DNA of 64,000 nt from Aptenodytes patagonicus (GCF_965638725.1 NC_134982.1:46795182-46859181), one strand, 5' to 3'. Counted from the stretch's first letter, positions 1 to 13,000 are shown. Translations and numbers: made by a program. The notes: generated by a model not told the origin, from the sequence alone.

Positions 1-1183
1 CTGAACTATAAAGACAAATTGATTGTGCAAGTATAGACAAGTGAAGGCATGAGTGGATTCAGTTTGGAGAGCACAGAAATGCTGAAATTTAGTTCCTTTC
101 CTCTTCTACAGACACTTTGGAGCTCAACATCTATACAAGTGTGATCAGTCATAGGTGGAGACAGGGGAACAGCTATAAACCCAGTGTCTAGACCAAACAA
201 AAGTCCCAATTTCCTCCAACACAGGAGGAACAAACATCAGTAGGTGGTTCACTATACCCACATGATTTTGTTCCCCGGGAAGCACACTTACTCTTTCCCT
301 CTTCTTGGACCAAACTTTTTCCTTCTGCCTGCTGGCTTCTTCCCCTCGATTTTTTGCTGCACATACACAGCTTGCCAAATAATCCTCTAATGCCTGTTTG
401 CAATGAGAAAGCCTTTCTGCCTGTTGCCTTAGATGGTGGTCCTATTGTTTCAGCTCTGTCCCTGTCACTGTGTAAAGTCCCGTAATTTTTCTTAGTGCTG
501 AACTGGAAATATGAATGCTTAACATATGTTGTAACCATGTCTGTGATTATGAGGTGACATAGGTCATTGTTAACACTGGCCAGAAAGATGCTTTTACTTC
601 AGACCTGAAGAGCAAATGTTTGTGGGTAACTGAGTGTGAGCCTAGTCAGCCAGCACCAGTTCCTGACCTGTCTGAGGGGCCAGGCAGGGCAAAACAGGCA
701 TCAGGAACCCTGGTTGAGGCTAGGCTTCTCCCAGTGTTGGTACAACTAGAACATTGTCTCAGACAAAAGTATTAGCTAGTATAGTATACTATCCTATATT
801 AAAAATATAATAATGAAACATAATACAATATTTTATTCTGATGAACACTTGATCCAAAAAGATCATCTAGAATACTATGTATTGTACCTGAGTGCGAATC
901 TTCGTCGCAAGCAATTCAGCACAGGCAATCAGCACCAAAACCAGTGAGTCTGATTCTGTTTCTTCTGCACTGATGGCAAAATTCCCATGAAGTAAACCCT
1001 AAGTGACTTAATTAGCACCTGATGAAATTTCGTATCTTCTCTACCCTGAGTTGCATAACTTCTAAGGCTAGCTAAGGAATGGTAAGATTACTGAATGCAA
1101 ATGAGCTAATAAGGGTGCTGCTTGGGAGCAGATGTCAGTGAAGATGAACTTCACAAATCTCTGCTGATCTGTTTCTGGTAATG
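1..1183. other. Intergenic sequence, no gene seen
   Basis: AT-leaning unique-looking DNA. The open frames are short (the longest is 116 codons), overlap on one strand in different frames, and show no recognisable domain, so I treat them as chance. No RNA gene, promoter island or transposon terminus is visible before the CR1 tail at 1,184. Confidence 0.6.
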
Positions 1184-2600
1184 TCATAGAATCATAGAAT
1201 CATTAAGGTTAGAAAAGACCTCTAAGATCATCGAGTCCAACCGTCAACCCAACACCACCATGCCCACTAAACCATGTCCCTAAGCGCTGCATCTACACAT
1301 CTTTTAAATACTTCCAGGGATGGTGACTCAACCACTTCCCTGGGCAGCCTGTTCCAATGTTTAACCACTCTTTCAGTAAAGAAATTTTTCCTCATGTTCA
1401 ATCTAAACCTCCCCTGGCGCAACTTGAGGCCATTTCTTCTCGTCCTATCGCTAGTTACTTGGGAGAAGAGACCGACACCCACCTCGCTACAACCTCCTTT
1501 CAGGTAGTTGTAGAGAGCGATGAGGTCTCCCCTCAGCCTCCTTTTCTCCAGGCTAAACAACCCCAGTTCCCTCAGCCGCTCCTCATAAGACTTGTTCTCC
1601 AGACTCTTCACCAGCCTCGTTGCCCTTCTCTGGACACGCTCCAGCACCTCAATGTCCTTGTAGTGAGGGGCCCAAAACTGAACACAGTATTCGAGGTGCG
1701 GCCTCACCAGTGCCAAGTACAGGGGCACGATCACTTCCCTACTCCTGCTGGCCACACTATTTGTGATACAGGCCAGGATGCCATTGGCCTTCTTGGCCGC
1801 CTGGGCACACTGCCGGCTCATGTTCAGCCGGCTGTCAACCAGCAGCCCCAGGTCCTTTTCTGCTGGGCAGCTTTCCAGCCACTCTTCCCCAAGCTTGTAG
1901 CGCTGCATGGGGTTGTTGTGGCCCAAGTGCAGGACCCGGCACTTGGCCTTGTTGAATCTCATACAGTTGGTCTGGGCCCATCGATCCAGCCTGTCCAGGT
2001 CCCTCTGCAGAGCCTTCCTACCCTCGAGCAGATCAACGCTCCCGCCCAACTTGGTGTCATCTGCAAACTTACTGAGGGTGCACTCGATCCCCTCATCCAG
2101 ATCATTGATAAAGATATTGAACAAGACCGGCCCCAAAACTGAGCCCTGGGGAACACCGCTTGTGACCGGCCGCCAACTGGATTGAACTCCATTCACCACG
2201 ACTCCCTGCGCCCAGCCATCCAGCCAGTTTTTGACCCAGCGCAGAGTACACCTGTCTAAGCCGTGAGCCACCAGCTTCTCTAGGAGAATGCTGTGGGAGA
2301 CGGTGTCAAAGGCCTTGCTGAAGTCCAGGTAGACCACATCCACAGCCTTTCCCTCATCCACTAGGCGGGTCACCTGGTCATAGAAGGAGATCAGGTTGGT
2401 CAAGCAGGACCTGCCTCTTATGAACCCATGGTGGCTGGGCCTGATCCCCTCGTGTCCCGCTCATGCCTTGTGAGCACCCTCAAGATGAACCGCTCCATAA
2501 TCTTCCCCGGCACCGAGGTCAGGCTGACAGGCCTGTAGTTCCCCGGATCCTCCTTCCGGCCCTTCTTGTAGATGGGCGTCACACTGGTGTCACATTTGTC
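1184..2600 (-). mobile_element. CR1 LINE retrotransposon, 5'-truncated, about 1.4 kb
   Basis: The left edge reads tcatagaatcatagaatcatt, the reverse complement of the short ATTCTATG-type repeat that ends avian CR1 elements, so the 3' end lies at 1,184 and the element runs leftwards on the minus strand. The body encodes the reverse transcriptase and C-terminal region of CR1 ORF2. On the right the similarity stops near 2,600, within RT upstream of the catalytic core. The endonuclease domain and ORF1 are therefore missing, which is the usual 5' truncation. The right edge is uncertain by a few tens of bases. The copy cannot be autonomous. Confidence 0.95.
1267..2403 (-). pseudogene. CR1 ORF2 remnant: reverse transcriptase core and C-terminus, 378 codons open
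   Basis: This is the fragment of the CR1 replicase that would copy CR1 RNA by target-primed reverse transcription. RT motif A is seen as [11 protein letters not shown] (residues 25-35), motif B as [11 protein letters not shown] (82-92) and motif C as FADD (113-116), so both catalytic aspartates of motif C are kept. The C-terminal part ends in ALRDMV just before the CR1 3' tail, the natural ORF2 end. The listed methionine is not the true start. CR1 coding continues upstream in the same frame for about 18 codons ([10 protein letters not shown]-like), then meets an in-frame TGA near 2,460. The preceding RT segment (IYKKGRKEDPGNYRPVSLTS-like, about 2,475-2,590) is in another frame, so a frameshift separates the two. 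The long open stretch suggests a fairly young insertion. It is not a host gene. Confidence 0.9.
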
Positions 2601-5600
2601 ATGATACGATATTTTCTCCCTGGTTTTGGTTTGTTGTGGTAAAATCCCCAGGCTTTTCAGTATTTCAATATCTTACCTTTACCTCAGATGTGTTAGCAGA
2701 AATCTGCCTTTGGCACATTGAATACCAGTTGTGCCCTATTATATGTATCACGCTTTGGTAAACATTAGCTGCAGGGCCTCCATACTGAATAATACTTCAG
2801 AGACTAAGATAATCTCATTTCTGAATTGTCTGCTCTTATCAGTGACACTGGGTGATAGGAGGGTGTACAGGTCTCCTCTTCCCTCTCCCGTGGTGTGACA
2901 GTTCACAGCTGCAGGTCCTGATGCTTGGGTGGATGCCTCCGTTGCTAATGTGCAAGGATACTCCATTCACAAAGGTCCCTCAGCTGGTGGTAGTTGAAGC
3001 TGCTCCTGGGATCCCATCACTGTTAATATGTTTTAGCTGAGAATCTGACTTACGTTTTTTTCCCACCTTCTTTTTCTATGTTCATGAATAGCCTGTTCAT
3101 AGTATCAGAGCGTGGCAACATCTTGATCTTTTTCTTCTCTTTCCCTCTACCTGGCGGAAACTGATTTAATGTAATTGCTTCCAAGTAACACAGTGAATGA
3201 GAGAGTGTCTAATATGACCATCATTAAAAGGAACATGCTCTTCACTATTCCAAGAGGGAAACACAGAGCTATCTGTTAGCCCTGGAGAATTTAAACCGCT
3301 TAAAATGAGGGTCAATTTGGTGGCTATGGAAACTGTAATTATTCTACCCTCTAATAAAAGGGATATGCCAGGCTGTCAAGTTGGCTGGATGACTGCATGC
3401 TAAGACTTACCATACTTCATTAATGAAAGCAGAACAGAAGTGTAAGCCATATGCGGGGGAATGTACTTTGGAAGAGTCTCTTCAAAGGACAGGTTATCTA
3501 ATAAGACGAGAGCAGCAATACTTTTGGTGCTATTTAATAGTACTGTTCATATAATGATCAGAACATGAATTCAAGGATGAGCACTCTTGCTTAAGTGGTA
3601 AGGGAGGATGAGCATCTGATGTCCATGGGTTATCTGGATGTGTGGCACAGAAAGGGCTCTCATCAATCACAACAGAATATTGGATGTCCTTCATAAAAAG
3701 CTATGCTTTCATGTGAGCATGGAAATATGGGGTAACATATTTATGCCTTATATTAAATCAAAATCAATTATGATCATGTTCTTTCCCAGGTTAAAATAGA
3801 AACTGTGAATCTGTTAATTGCTTTTAATACTGGGGAAAAGGTTATACATTTTTATGTAAAACTGTAGAAGCTTTCCAAAACATTTTAAGTGCATAATAGT
3901 TCTGTTTCAGTAGTATCATTTTAATTTTCAAAACATAAAAATAACTTGTGAAGAGTTGGAAGTGCAAAAATGGGCTTTGCTACTTAATGCTAGTGCTCCC
4001 ATGGACAAGAAAACATGGTCTGCAACATGCAAAACACAGCCTTAAGACATTAACACAGAGATTGCAAAGGCGAGAGAGACCTTTCCAGTCTGTGGAAATT
4101 CCTTTTCACACATTTGGTGTTAACTCATACAGGCAGGTAAGTAGAACCCAAGGCCTCTCTCACCTCTAAGTTGTGAGTTTAGCATGTGCAGCCTCACTTT
4201 AGGTATCTATAAGGTCAATCCACAATTAAATACTAAACAATGGTCTTAACTTTCCAAGGCACAGGTCATTCATAGCTCCCTTTTAATGCCAGTGGAAGAT
4301 ACTCATCTCTTTTAAATGTGAGTCCAAACGTGTGGGAAGTTCCGCAGCCCAGTGGTACCCAGGACAGATGTGATCCAGGTAGGTGGAGTGCTGGATGGCC
4401 TCTGTCTCACTCTTTGAGCAACGCTTTGTGTAGACAGACTTCTTCATTTTGGAAAAGTACAGATGGCATATTGAAATGATGCTTCATTTGCTGTAAAGAT
4501 ACTTCAGGTGGGCCTGTTTCAAATAACTATATTTGATGTCTCTATCAGGAATAAAGAGGCCGGCGGGTGGCAGAGCAGCACGTCGCAGGGCAGGAATCAA
4601 GCAACATGGACAAAGAACAGGCAAGCTCAGGCTGAGGCAGAAAGTCCCACGTGAAACATGATGATTCTTAAATGCATCTGTGTGTTTGGGATTCAGAGAA
4701 AATGGTGCTTTGCACTGAGCATCCAGTTTGTTTTGTCATTATTCTGAACTGGCTGCCTTATTTTTTAGTAAATTAAAATTCATTAAACATAACTCATGAT
4801 TTTAAAATAATTTCTTCCTTCCATGTCTTACCTGCTTAATGAGACAAAAAGATAGGCATAATAATAGGTTTCCTGAGAATCTAAAGCAGAAAAATACTGT
4901 GAGATACTGTTTAGGCTATATATTCTGAGGAGTTGTTGTATACAGCATGGAGTGAAGCCCTCTTGCTGGGAGACTGTGCAACCAGTCTTGTTTTTGTGTG
5001 CTGAGCAGCACGGATTGAAGGTTTTCACAGATGTTTTCTGTCCCTGGAGCATTAGATATTAAATTAAACACTGATTTCCCTGAAATAAATTCAATTTTTC
5101 TGTTAAACTCTGAAAACACTAGTTTTTAGACACTCTCATCTATATACCTGCAGGAGGAATATTTTAGTGGAAATCCACATTTTTCATTGGTACAAAAAAA
5201 CCTGCTCCAGCTTCGAACCTTAAAATAGGAGGTTTTTTCATATCTTTACCACAGGCAGCTGACTTTCTGCACCTCCCAATTTCTATGGAAAATATTAGCT
5301 TGAGTCATAATCTCTGTCTTTTTCTTTCCTTCTCTTGCTTAAAGACTTTTTAGTTGCTCCTCCTACTCTTCTTTATCCTGAAATATGTGGTACCTGGCAG
5401 GTAGGAAGAAGTTTAGTAGAAAGACTGAACTGGATACATGTAGCAGTCTACAATGCTTTTTAAGGGAGTGAGAAAAAGCACCTTGTATTTCCACAAATAA
5501 AAAAGATGATTTAACTGAGAAGTCTATCCTGTTTTGAAGGGAAATCAGTATTTAAGGAAGGAACAGAGCTATATTTCTGTGGGGTGGAGCTCTGACATTG

Positions 5601-6210
5601 TCCTGTACTCTTCAAAAATGCCTTCACAAGATGTTTCTGTGCAAAAATGCCCATGAGGAACAGCATCTTTATCTTACATTAGCCCTGTAGACAATTGCAG
5701 TTCACAGGCTGCAGCCCTCAAATCAAGACTGCCCAGGTGCAAGTGGAAAATGCTACAGAAATTCCATTTGTCAACATAAATCATCAGCGAAAGCATGTCT
5801 TAGTAAAACAATTTCAGTAATGCTAAGTGACTTTTACCCAAGGTTCATTTCTCAAGGTTGTTTCAGAAAGCATTAAACAAGGATACCGGCTTTTTCTCTT
5901 CCAGTGCTGGAACGTGTAATTTTTCAGTAATCCATGCATTGAGAAATCCACTTACAGAGATCATTAGGAGCAAGATACACAAGTGTTCTTGGAAAGCAGC
6001 TGTGCCATGCATGTATCTGTGCTATATATTTAGGTCAAACCATAATAGGAATTTCTAGTTTCACTGAAGTTCTTCTAAAGAATCATCATGAAATTTGGAA
6101 ACAGATTTTCCTGGTTTGATATAAACAAAAATTATACATCAGAAAGGAATCAGCAAAATAATAAGAAAAAAAATTATTAAAACCCTAGAGATAATAAGAA
6201 AAAATGTGTA

Positions 6211-6258
6211 TATATCACATCACATCACATATCCTATCATATTATATTATATTAATTA
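6211..6258. repeat. Compound CACAT / ATATT microsatellite
   Basis: Three consecutive tcaca-type pentamers (about 6,215-6,230) run into repeated atatt-type units ending near 6,258. It is short, imperfect and non-coding. Confidence 0.85.
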
Positions 6259-6991
6259 TCTGAAAGCAGAGTCTGGACCATATGACCTTGCCAGCTGCCT
6301 ACAGTTAGAGATGCAATGACTCAACTTAGTGATCACTCTCAGAGCAGAATCGCTATGGGAGATCCTGTACAGAGTAATGCATATTAATGACCAAAAAAGG
6401 GGACAGTTTAGAAAACATACTTTGATGTTCGTGCCTGGGCAGAAGTCTCATTGTCACTCTGACTAACAAATCAAATGCACTAAGGCATGGCTGACTCATT
6501 TCCAGGGGAAGGATGCAGTCTTAGAGATCTGCAGCAAAGTTTGCATTTTGAAACCAAGATTTCCCAAGTTTGTTTAGATACAGCTGAAGACAGCTAACTA
6601 ATCCAGTAACCTCCGATCTTACTTGCCAGAATTGCCATGCCTTTCACTTTAAATAAGTTGCAATTAATGAAGCAAGACTTTGACCTTTGATGTTCCACTT
6701 TTATATTAAAGATTCCTCAAAGTCCTATGAGGAGGGAGGCACAATTTATTGGTTAAAAACCTACATGGCTGATTTGCAGTTCAGCTAAAGAATTTTATGC
6801 CACCCACTTTCACACTGTAACAGCACAATTAGCATACCTTACAATGAAGCACATAAAGAAAGGCTATAACATGAAGCCAGAGAAAACAACAATTCTACCT
6901 AAAAATATGCATTTATGGAGGATTGCAGGCCCATTGAAAAGACTGACATAATAGAAACGTGCCCCTCCAGTAATCTCGTGGCTTAAAAATT

Positions 6992-7023
6992 ATTTGCATA
7001 TCATCAGCCGCCATTGCCAATGG
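6992..7023. promoter_or_regulatory. Candidate enhancer motifs: octamer plus inverted SOX/CCAAT-like sites
   Basis: A perfect octamer ATTTGCAT lies at 6,992-6,999. Twelve bases further on, 7,011-7,023 reads CCATTG-C-CAATGG, a perfect inverted repeat around one C. Each arm resembles a SOX core, and the right arm also contains CCAAT. POU and SOX factors often act on adjacent sites in vertebrate enhancers. That this is a working enhancer is inference from motif content alone, and such motifs also occur by chance. Confidence 0.25.
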
Positions 7024-8365
7024 CAAAGATATGTTGCCATGACATTTCAGTTGTCCTTTTTTATTCTCTCATTGCCTTTTGGCCGTTTAAGGAGCCTTCA
7101 ATATAAAATTAAACAAAAACAAGCTTTGGCCCATATAATAGCACACTGTACTTTGTAAACGTTTCACAAATATCCTTTGATTAACCCATACAGCAGACTT
7201 GAGAGGCAAGTAATTACTTGTATCATTTGCTGTTCAAGAATGTGTAGAACCTGAGCAGGACGTTTTAATTCCTAGCTGAGGACTTTGGTCTCCAGTTTGC
7301 AGAGCCACAGTTGTATATCCAGTTTGTCAAGGCTAGAGATGCTTGTACAAGAATTCTACACATTAAATATCAGAAACTTAAGAAATTTTGCATGAAAAGC
7401 ACCAAATGAGTGTGCAAGGCTGCCTATGACTTGCTTTAAGTCTAGATTATGAAAGCCAAGGTACGAACCCCAGCATTTTTATAGCATTCTTGTGTGTATT
7501 TCATTATATTTCTGAGCTGACAAGCATTTTAACCTGTATTTTGCAAACTGAAGAAAGAGCTCTGACTCTCCAACAAATGGTAATTATTAGTGGTGTTTCT
7601 AAAAGGGGAAAGATACCAGCTATAAATAGTCTAAAATGCTCTTCACCTTCAATTGTAACCCTTATCATCAGCACATACAGCTCTTCTTTTAACCTTCCCT
7701 CTGCTCTGTCATGTGAAGTGAATAGGATAAACAAAAGTGCCTTTATATTATGTTTCAGGAAATTTGCAGTAAGGTTCCCCAAGGCTGTTGGCTAGCTAGT
7801 CTGGAATATTAAAAACAAACCACCATGTGACACACAGAACAGATTCAATAGCTTTTGTCAGCTGTGGAACAGGCTGTGACTAAAGTCTACTGCAGAGATC
7901 CTGTTGAAGGACTGGCAGAAAGTTTCTCCTTGGAGGTGGGCAGCAGGATTAAAAGAGGGACAACCCTGGGAGAGCAGTTTACCATTTGGGTAGCTGTTTC
8001 AAACCCGAATTGGGTTTTACTTTGTCAAACCAAGCCTTGTTTACATCTATAGTAGTACAGAAAATTGTCCAGGGACCATTCTCTGGCCTTGAGGACAACA
8101 GGCATGGCTTGGCTTAAATCCTTACAGCTAAGACCTCTTATCCTCTGGAGTAGTTTATCTTCATCTGTGTGGCCCCTTGAGAACAGTTAATGTTCTCAGT
8201 TGGTTATTCCAAGGCATGCCAAGACACTGCTTTGGAGAGGGCTAGCTGATGGTGACCAGAAGCGTGCTCTGGATCTCATGCCAGTGTCCAAACATACATG
8301 CCCCAACCTTGTTCTGTGTACGAAACTTGGGGTAACCTTTTTGACCCAGATCCCACTCTATGAGT

Positions 8366-8456
8366 GCATATAGTATATAGAGTGGATGCAGTATATATAG
8401 TGAATATAATACATAGTTCTTTTTTTTTTATAATTTTTTTTTAAATATTTTTTAAA
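8366..8456. repeat. AT-rich low-complexity tract
   Basis: Repeated tatata/agtatatag units pass into runs of T (ttttttttt) and TTTAAATATTTTTTAAA. Low complexity, no coding potential. Confidence 0.85.
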
Positions 8457-8958
8457 GTGTAAGTTAAAAAACTAAGCCTAAGAAGGAGGAACACCTACTA
8501 ATCTTTCCATTTGTAACCTTTATAGTCAGACTGAATGTCATAAAACTGGCAACAAGAGCTTTTCAAAATATTTCCCCAGGGTAGGAGCTATTTGGCTTTA
8601 AAGAGCAAAAGTGGGTAACTTTCCCTGTTAAAAAACCTCAAGGCAATCTTGCTCAATTTTGATGTATTAAACCAGAATCTTGTGGACATATACAAGCTTT
8701 CAGATGGGGATGTGGGTTCCTGCATAATAAATTCCAGCCCTCTGACAATGGACATGTTTCCCTCACCTTTTGCAGATCCTTAGAAATAGTCCCTAGATCT
8801 TCAAGTTTAAAATAGTCTTATTCTTACAGAATAGAATAGAATAGGAATAGAACAGAACAAAACAGAAGAAAACAGAACGGAATGGAATCTTTCAGTTCCA
8901 AGGGACCTACAAGGTTCATCTTGTCCAACTGCCTGACCAATTCAGGGCTGACCACAAG

Positions 8959-9636
8959 TTAAAGCATGTTCTTAAGAGCATTGTCCAAATGCCTCTTTTT
9001 AAGGCACTGACAGGCTTGGGGCATCGACCACCTCTCTCGGAAGCCTGTTCCAGGGTTTGACCACCCTCTCATACTACTAAAGTAATACTTCCTAATGTCC
9101 AGTCTAAACCTCCCCTGGCGCAGCTTTGAACCATTCCCACGCGCCCTGTCACTGGATCCCAGGGAGAAGAGATCAGCACCTCCCTCTCCACTTCCCCTCC
9201 TCAGGAAGCTGTAGAGATCAATGAGGTCACCCCTCAGCCTCCTTCTCTCCAAGCTAGACAAACCCAGAGTCCTCAGCCGCTCCTCACAGGACATGCCTTC
9301 CAGCCCTTCCACCAGCTTTGTTGGCCTCCTCTGGATGCATTCAAGGACCTTCACATCCTTCTTAAATTGTGGGGCCCAGAACCGCACGCAGTGCTCAAGG
9401 TGAGGCCGCACCAACGCTGAATACAGCGGGATAATCACCTCTTTTGACCGGCTGGTTACGCTGTGTTTGATGCACCCCAGGATGCGGTTTGCCCTCTTGG
9501 CTGCCAGGGCACACTGCTGGCTCATACTGAGCCTGCTGTAGACCAGCACCCCCAGACCCCTTTCTGCAGGGCTGCTCTCCAGCCACTCCAATCCCAATTT
9601 GTACTTGTGCACCATCCCAGGTGCAGAATCCGACAT
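8959..9636 (-). pseudogene. CR1 ORF2 remnant, C-terminal region
   Basis: This frame picks up the CR1 replicase after the frameshift near 9,620. It continues through the post-RT region ([17 protein letters not shown] at residues 74-90, [13 protein letters not shown] at 133-145) to the CR1-typical end in LDNALKNML. Residues about 187-213 do not resemble CR1 (the family has a VVKHWNRLP-like stretch here). A compensated pair of frameshifts between roughly 9,075 and 8,997 explains this. The stop at 8,959 is the natural ORF2 terminus. The methionine start is artificial. Confidence 0.87.
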
Positions 9637-10037
9637 TTGGACTTGTTAGATTTCATGCCATTGATGATTGCCCTATGCTCCAATCCATCTAGGTCCCCCT
9701 GCAAGGCCTCTTGTCCCTCAAGAGAGTCAACAGCACCTCCCAGTTTGGTATTGTCAGCAAACTCTCTAATGGTGCATCCAACTCCTGCATCCAGATGGTT
9801 GATAAATATGTTGAACAGAACTGGCCCTAGAATTGAGCCCTGAGGAACACCACTGGTGACCGGTCGCCAGCCAGATGTAGCCCCATTCACGACAACCCTT
9901 TGAGCCCTGCCATTCAGCCAGTTCTTCACCCAGCACACCATGTACCTGCTCATCTCACAGATGGACAACTTGTCCAGAAGAATGCTGTGAGGGACAGTAT
10001 CAAACGTCTTACTAAAATCTAGAAAAACTACATCCAC
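9522..10037 (-). pseudogene. CR1 ORF2 remnant, RT core with altered catalytic box
   Basis: The frame opens at the truncation point with [13 protein letters not shown] (motif A, residues 3-15), then [11 protein letters not shown] (motif B, 62-72), then FADN (93-96), where the family has F/YADD. The second catalytic aspartate is thus asparagine, which would disable polymerisation. CR1-like sequence is lost after about residue 139 (RILHLG, near 9,620). The correct continuation appears in the overlapping frame of the next entry, so there is a frameshift there. Dead transposon coding sequence, not a host gene. Confidence 0.88.
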
Positions 10038-10040
10038 CAG

Positions 10041-13000
10041 TTATGATCGAACACTTATAATCAAACCATCTAGAGGGTTAGGAATATGTGACTACACTGG
10101 ACTGACTTTTCAAACACATTTTTCTGAATTAGCAAAACAAAGAAACCCTCATGAATTCATCACCCATCATGTTTTGGTAGGTTTTTTTCCGACATTGTGC
10201 TGGGAGGAGGGTCAGGCAATATTTTTCCAAGGTGCTTAGCTTTGATGTGTTTTTCTCAAGGAGCTATTTAATATCTGACTGTCCTTTCTTGTTTTTCATC
10301 TATATTACTGACCAAACAGATGCTCTCAGCCAATCTAAACACTCACAGAAAGATTTTTTGTTGGTGTTGATGCTGAGAAGGGAGATGGTGTATATCTGTA
10401 TGATTCAAGAATGGACAGGAGTTGATTTGATCTCAGGCACTAACTAAGACACTGTGAGAATTGCTGAAACACAGGACTCCAGAAAACATCTCTGTAGGAA
10501 ATAAAAAAGTCTTCACCCATGACATAATAGAAATGGCTTTTCAGCATTAGCAGTGGACTTCCTTCATCAGCACTGTTCTCCATGCTTCCTTTGCATTTCT
10601 GATCAAGCTGTCAGAAACCAGCAGGTTTCTTTCATATTTTCCCTTCAGAATAAGATTCCTGTTCTCCTACGTACTCCTCATCTGCAAAACAAATTCCCTG
10701 ATTGAAGGTAGGAGATGATTAAGCTACTGATGAAAGAAGGGCTTAAAAGTATAAATAGCAGCTTTTGTTCTGTCACTCTGACCAACATACTAGAAGCTTC
10801 TGGCAATATAATTTTCGATAACATACCATAGCACCTGGTATACTCCATTATATGTAAAAGAGCCATCATTCTCCACAGTGAAGCAGGCAGATGAAAATTT
10901 GTTTCAGAAAAGAAGTTCAAGGCATTTTTCAATGCCTTTGGGGTCTGCTCCAGAGTCCCATTGCAAGGATTATGCTAAGTAGGCCCAGTAAAACCCTGAG
11001 AAAGAGAACCCAAGATCAAGCTCAGTGTTGATGCAGAAGATAATGGCAACCCTGTATCAGTGATCCAAGAAACTATGCATGCAGTTAAAACAAGTCATTC
11101 CCTAATTTTGGTCTGTTGCTGATCTGTTTTCCCTTTTTGCTAGGACTGGTCTAACAGAAGCTCATGGATGTTTGAAGTATTACTCTTTTATTAGTTTCTC
11201 CTCAGCTTTCTCTTTTTAACCTAAGTTCTTCTGATATTTGGGTCCTCTGTCATGAGATATGCCACATGCCTGGAGAGTAAAAGCTACATAGCAGCCCTGG
11301 CCCGGCACTTTCCAGTGGGGCCCACGTGAGCATAGCTCCTGGTAGGCTTTGCATGGCTGCAAGGCAGTGTGTGTTGTGATCCTCTGTTGCCATGGGTAGC
11401 CAGGCTGCCCTATTGATGGTCTACTGGATTTGGCAGCATCCACACAACAGGAAAGAGGATGTGACCCTGCAAGTACCAGGATGACTGTGGGCAAGGCAGC
11501 AAATATTTCTATCTGTCTGCAGCTTTCCAGAAGTTAGCTGGGATTTGTGTGGGGTACAGGGAACGTTGTAAATCAAAAAAGGCAAGGTCCTGGAAATGGA
11601 GACGGCACGTATGATGGGTCCAGCTTCAGAAGTACAGACTATGGAACAGGAAATACAGAAAATGGAGAAAGAGGAGCGTGCATCGTGTTGGAGTCATGGT
11701 TTAGAGCAAGGCAGGAGATTGTGGGTAAGGGTATGGGGTCTGAGACTAAAGCCTTAGTTTGGGAAGGTGCAGCATATGTAGCTAGGGCTGATAGATAGTG
11801 TTTGCTTTTTTTCACAAATACCTGTGCAAGTTACATGACTTAGAAGCAAGGCTTGCTTGTCAGCAGGGAAGTAGCCCTTGAAAGGATTTTGCTCCCATAG
11901 GGTTTTGTCTAACCTTTCTCCCATTGTTGTGGCCAATGACCCAAATCAGAAGGAGAGATGATGAGCACTGCAGCATGAAGCCCTGTAAAATCATAGCTAT
12001 TTTATGAGAAAGTAGTCTATGAAATGCAAAAATAGAACAGTGACAGTACAAGTAGAAAGTAAAGCCATGTCCTTTAATCTGTCTGGACTTCATGCTCAAG
12101 CTACATGTTCAACAGAAAACGCAATTTGTACCATGTAAAGCAGAAGCACTTGTGATGAAAGCAAATTATTTGTATGGCTTTCATCTCTCTGCAACATCAG
12201 ACCTTTCTTGCACTTATATCACCTTACTCTTCTAAATTACTTTCTGTCCAGCAGGGTTTTTCCAGAGCAGATCTGCCATGATAACATTTTGTATTGACGT
12301 GGACAAAGAATTTAGGTTTTGTGATAATATCTCTTGAAGGCAAAGCACACACAATGCTGGGTTTTTTCCATTTGCCTGCATCTTTTAGCAATGAATAAAA
12401 TGCTGGGGAGAAGTATGAAACTGGTAGGTCTTTAAGGGAGAAATCCCTAACCCAATGAACATCTTAGTCCTTGCATCTATCTAGTAAACAATGAATTACA
12501 ACATGAGTGGTAGCTTGTGGTTGCAATTGTACATAGAAGAAAACCTCTTGTAGAGTATTATGCAGAAACATCCAGGTAAAATACAGGTGCCTATAACTCC
12601 ATAAATAATTTTTTTAAGCAGTCAGGCCAAAATACCTAGCCAAGAGACAGGCAAATGTGTGCCTGAGCCAAGCGGTCACTCTAGAAGTGGAAAAGTTAAA
12701 ACTTGGCCAGAATGCAAAGTTAAATGGTGATAAGGCACAGCGTAGTTACTGTTGCCATGGTTTCTGCTCAGCTGTCACAGCAAGCATACTCAAGGCTTTC
12801 ACACCTCCAGGCATGCTACGTCAGGACGGTCAGGGAACTGCTACAACTCTTGGGACGCTGCCAGCCGGAAGCCTCTGCCACCTTGGTTTCTGCTCTGTGT
12901 CTCCCATCTTGTGAAATGACACATTTCCATAAGGCCTGCTGCTGGTGTTGATATAATTAGGGCAGAAGAACCACCATCCTCAGAAGTGCCACGTGATGGT

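Larger units (their letters stand above)
2601..8828. other. Intergenic sequence between two CR1 copies
   Basis: About 6.2 kb of AT-rich DNA with only short overlapping open frames (longest about 100 codons, at 7,490-7,795) and no recognisable protein. It contains a pentanucleotide microsatellite (6,211-6,258), an octamer/SOX-type motif cluster (6,992-7,023) and an AT/poly-T tract (8,366-8,456). No transposon terminus other than those of the flanking CR1s was recognised. Conserved enhancers could be present but cannot be shown from one sequence. Confidence 0.55.
8829..10040 (-). mobile_element. CR1 LINE retrotransposon, older, 5'-truncated, about 1.2 kb
   Basis: The left edge is a degenerate agaatagaataggaatagaac run, the reverse complement of a CR1 3' tail, so the element is on the minus strand. 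The tail differs from the copy at 1,184, and the 3' untranslated part (about 8,888-8,958) differs too, so this is another CR1 subfamily. The body encodes RT and the C-terminal region, ending at the sequence coding for LDFSK-type motif A near 10,035. The 5' side, including endonuclease and ORF1, is absent. Several frameshifts and a catalytic substitution suggest greater age than the first copy. Confidence 0.93.

Noticed and set aside
1357-2142. 261-codon plus-strand open frame
   Set aside because: It is the reverse-strand shadow of the CR1 RT sequence on the minus strand.
9463-9843. 126-codon plus-strand open frame
   Set aside because: Shadow of the second CR1 element on the opposite strand.
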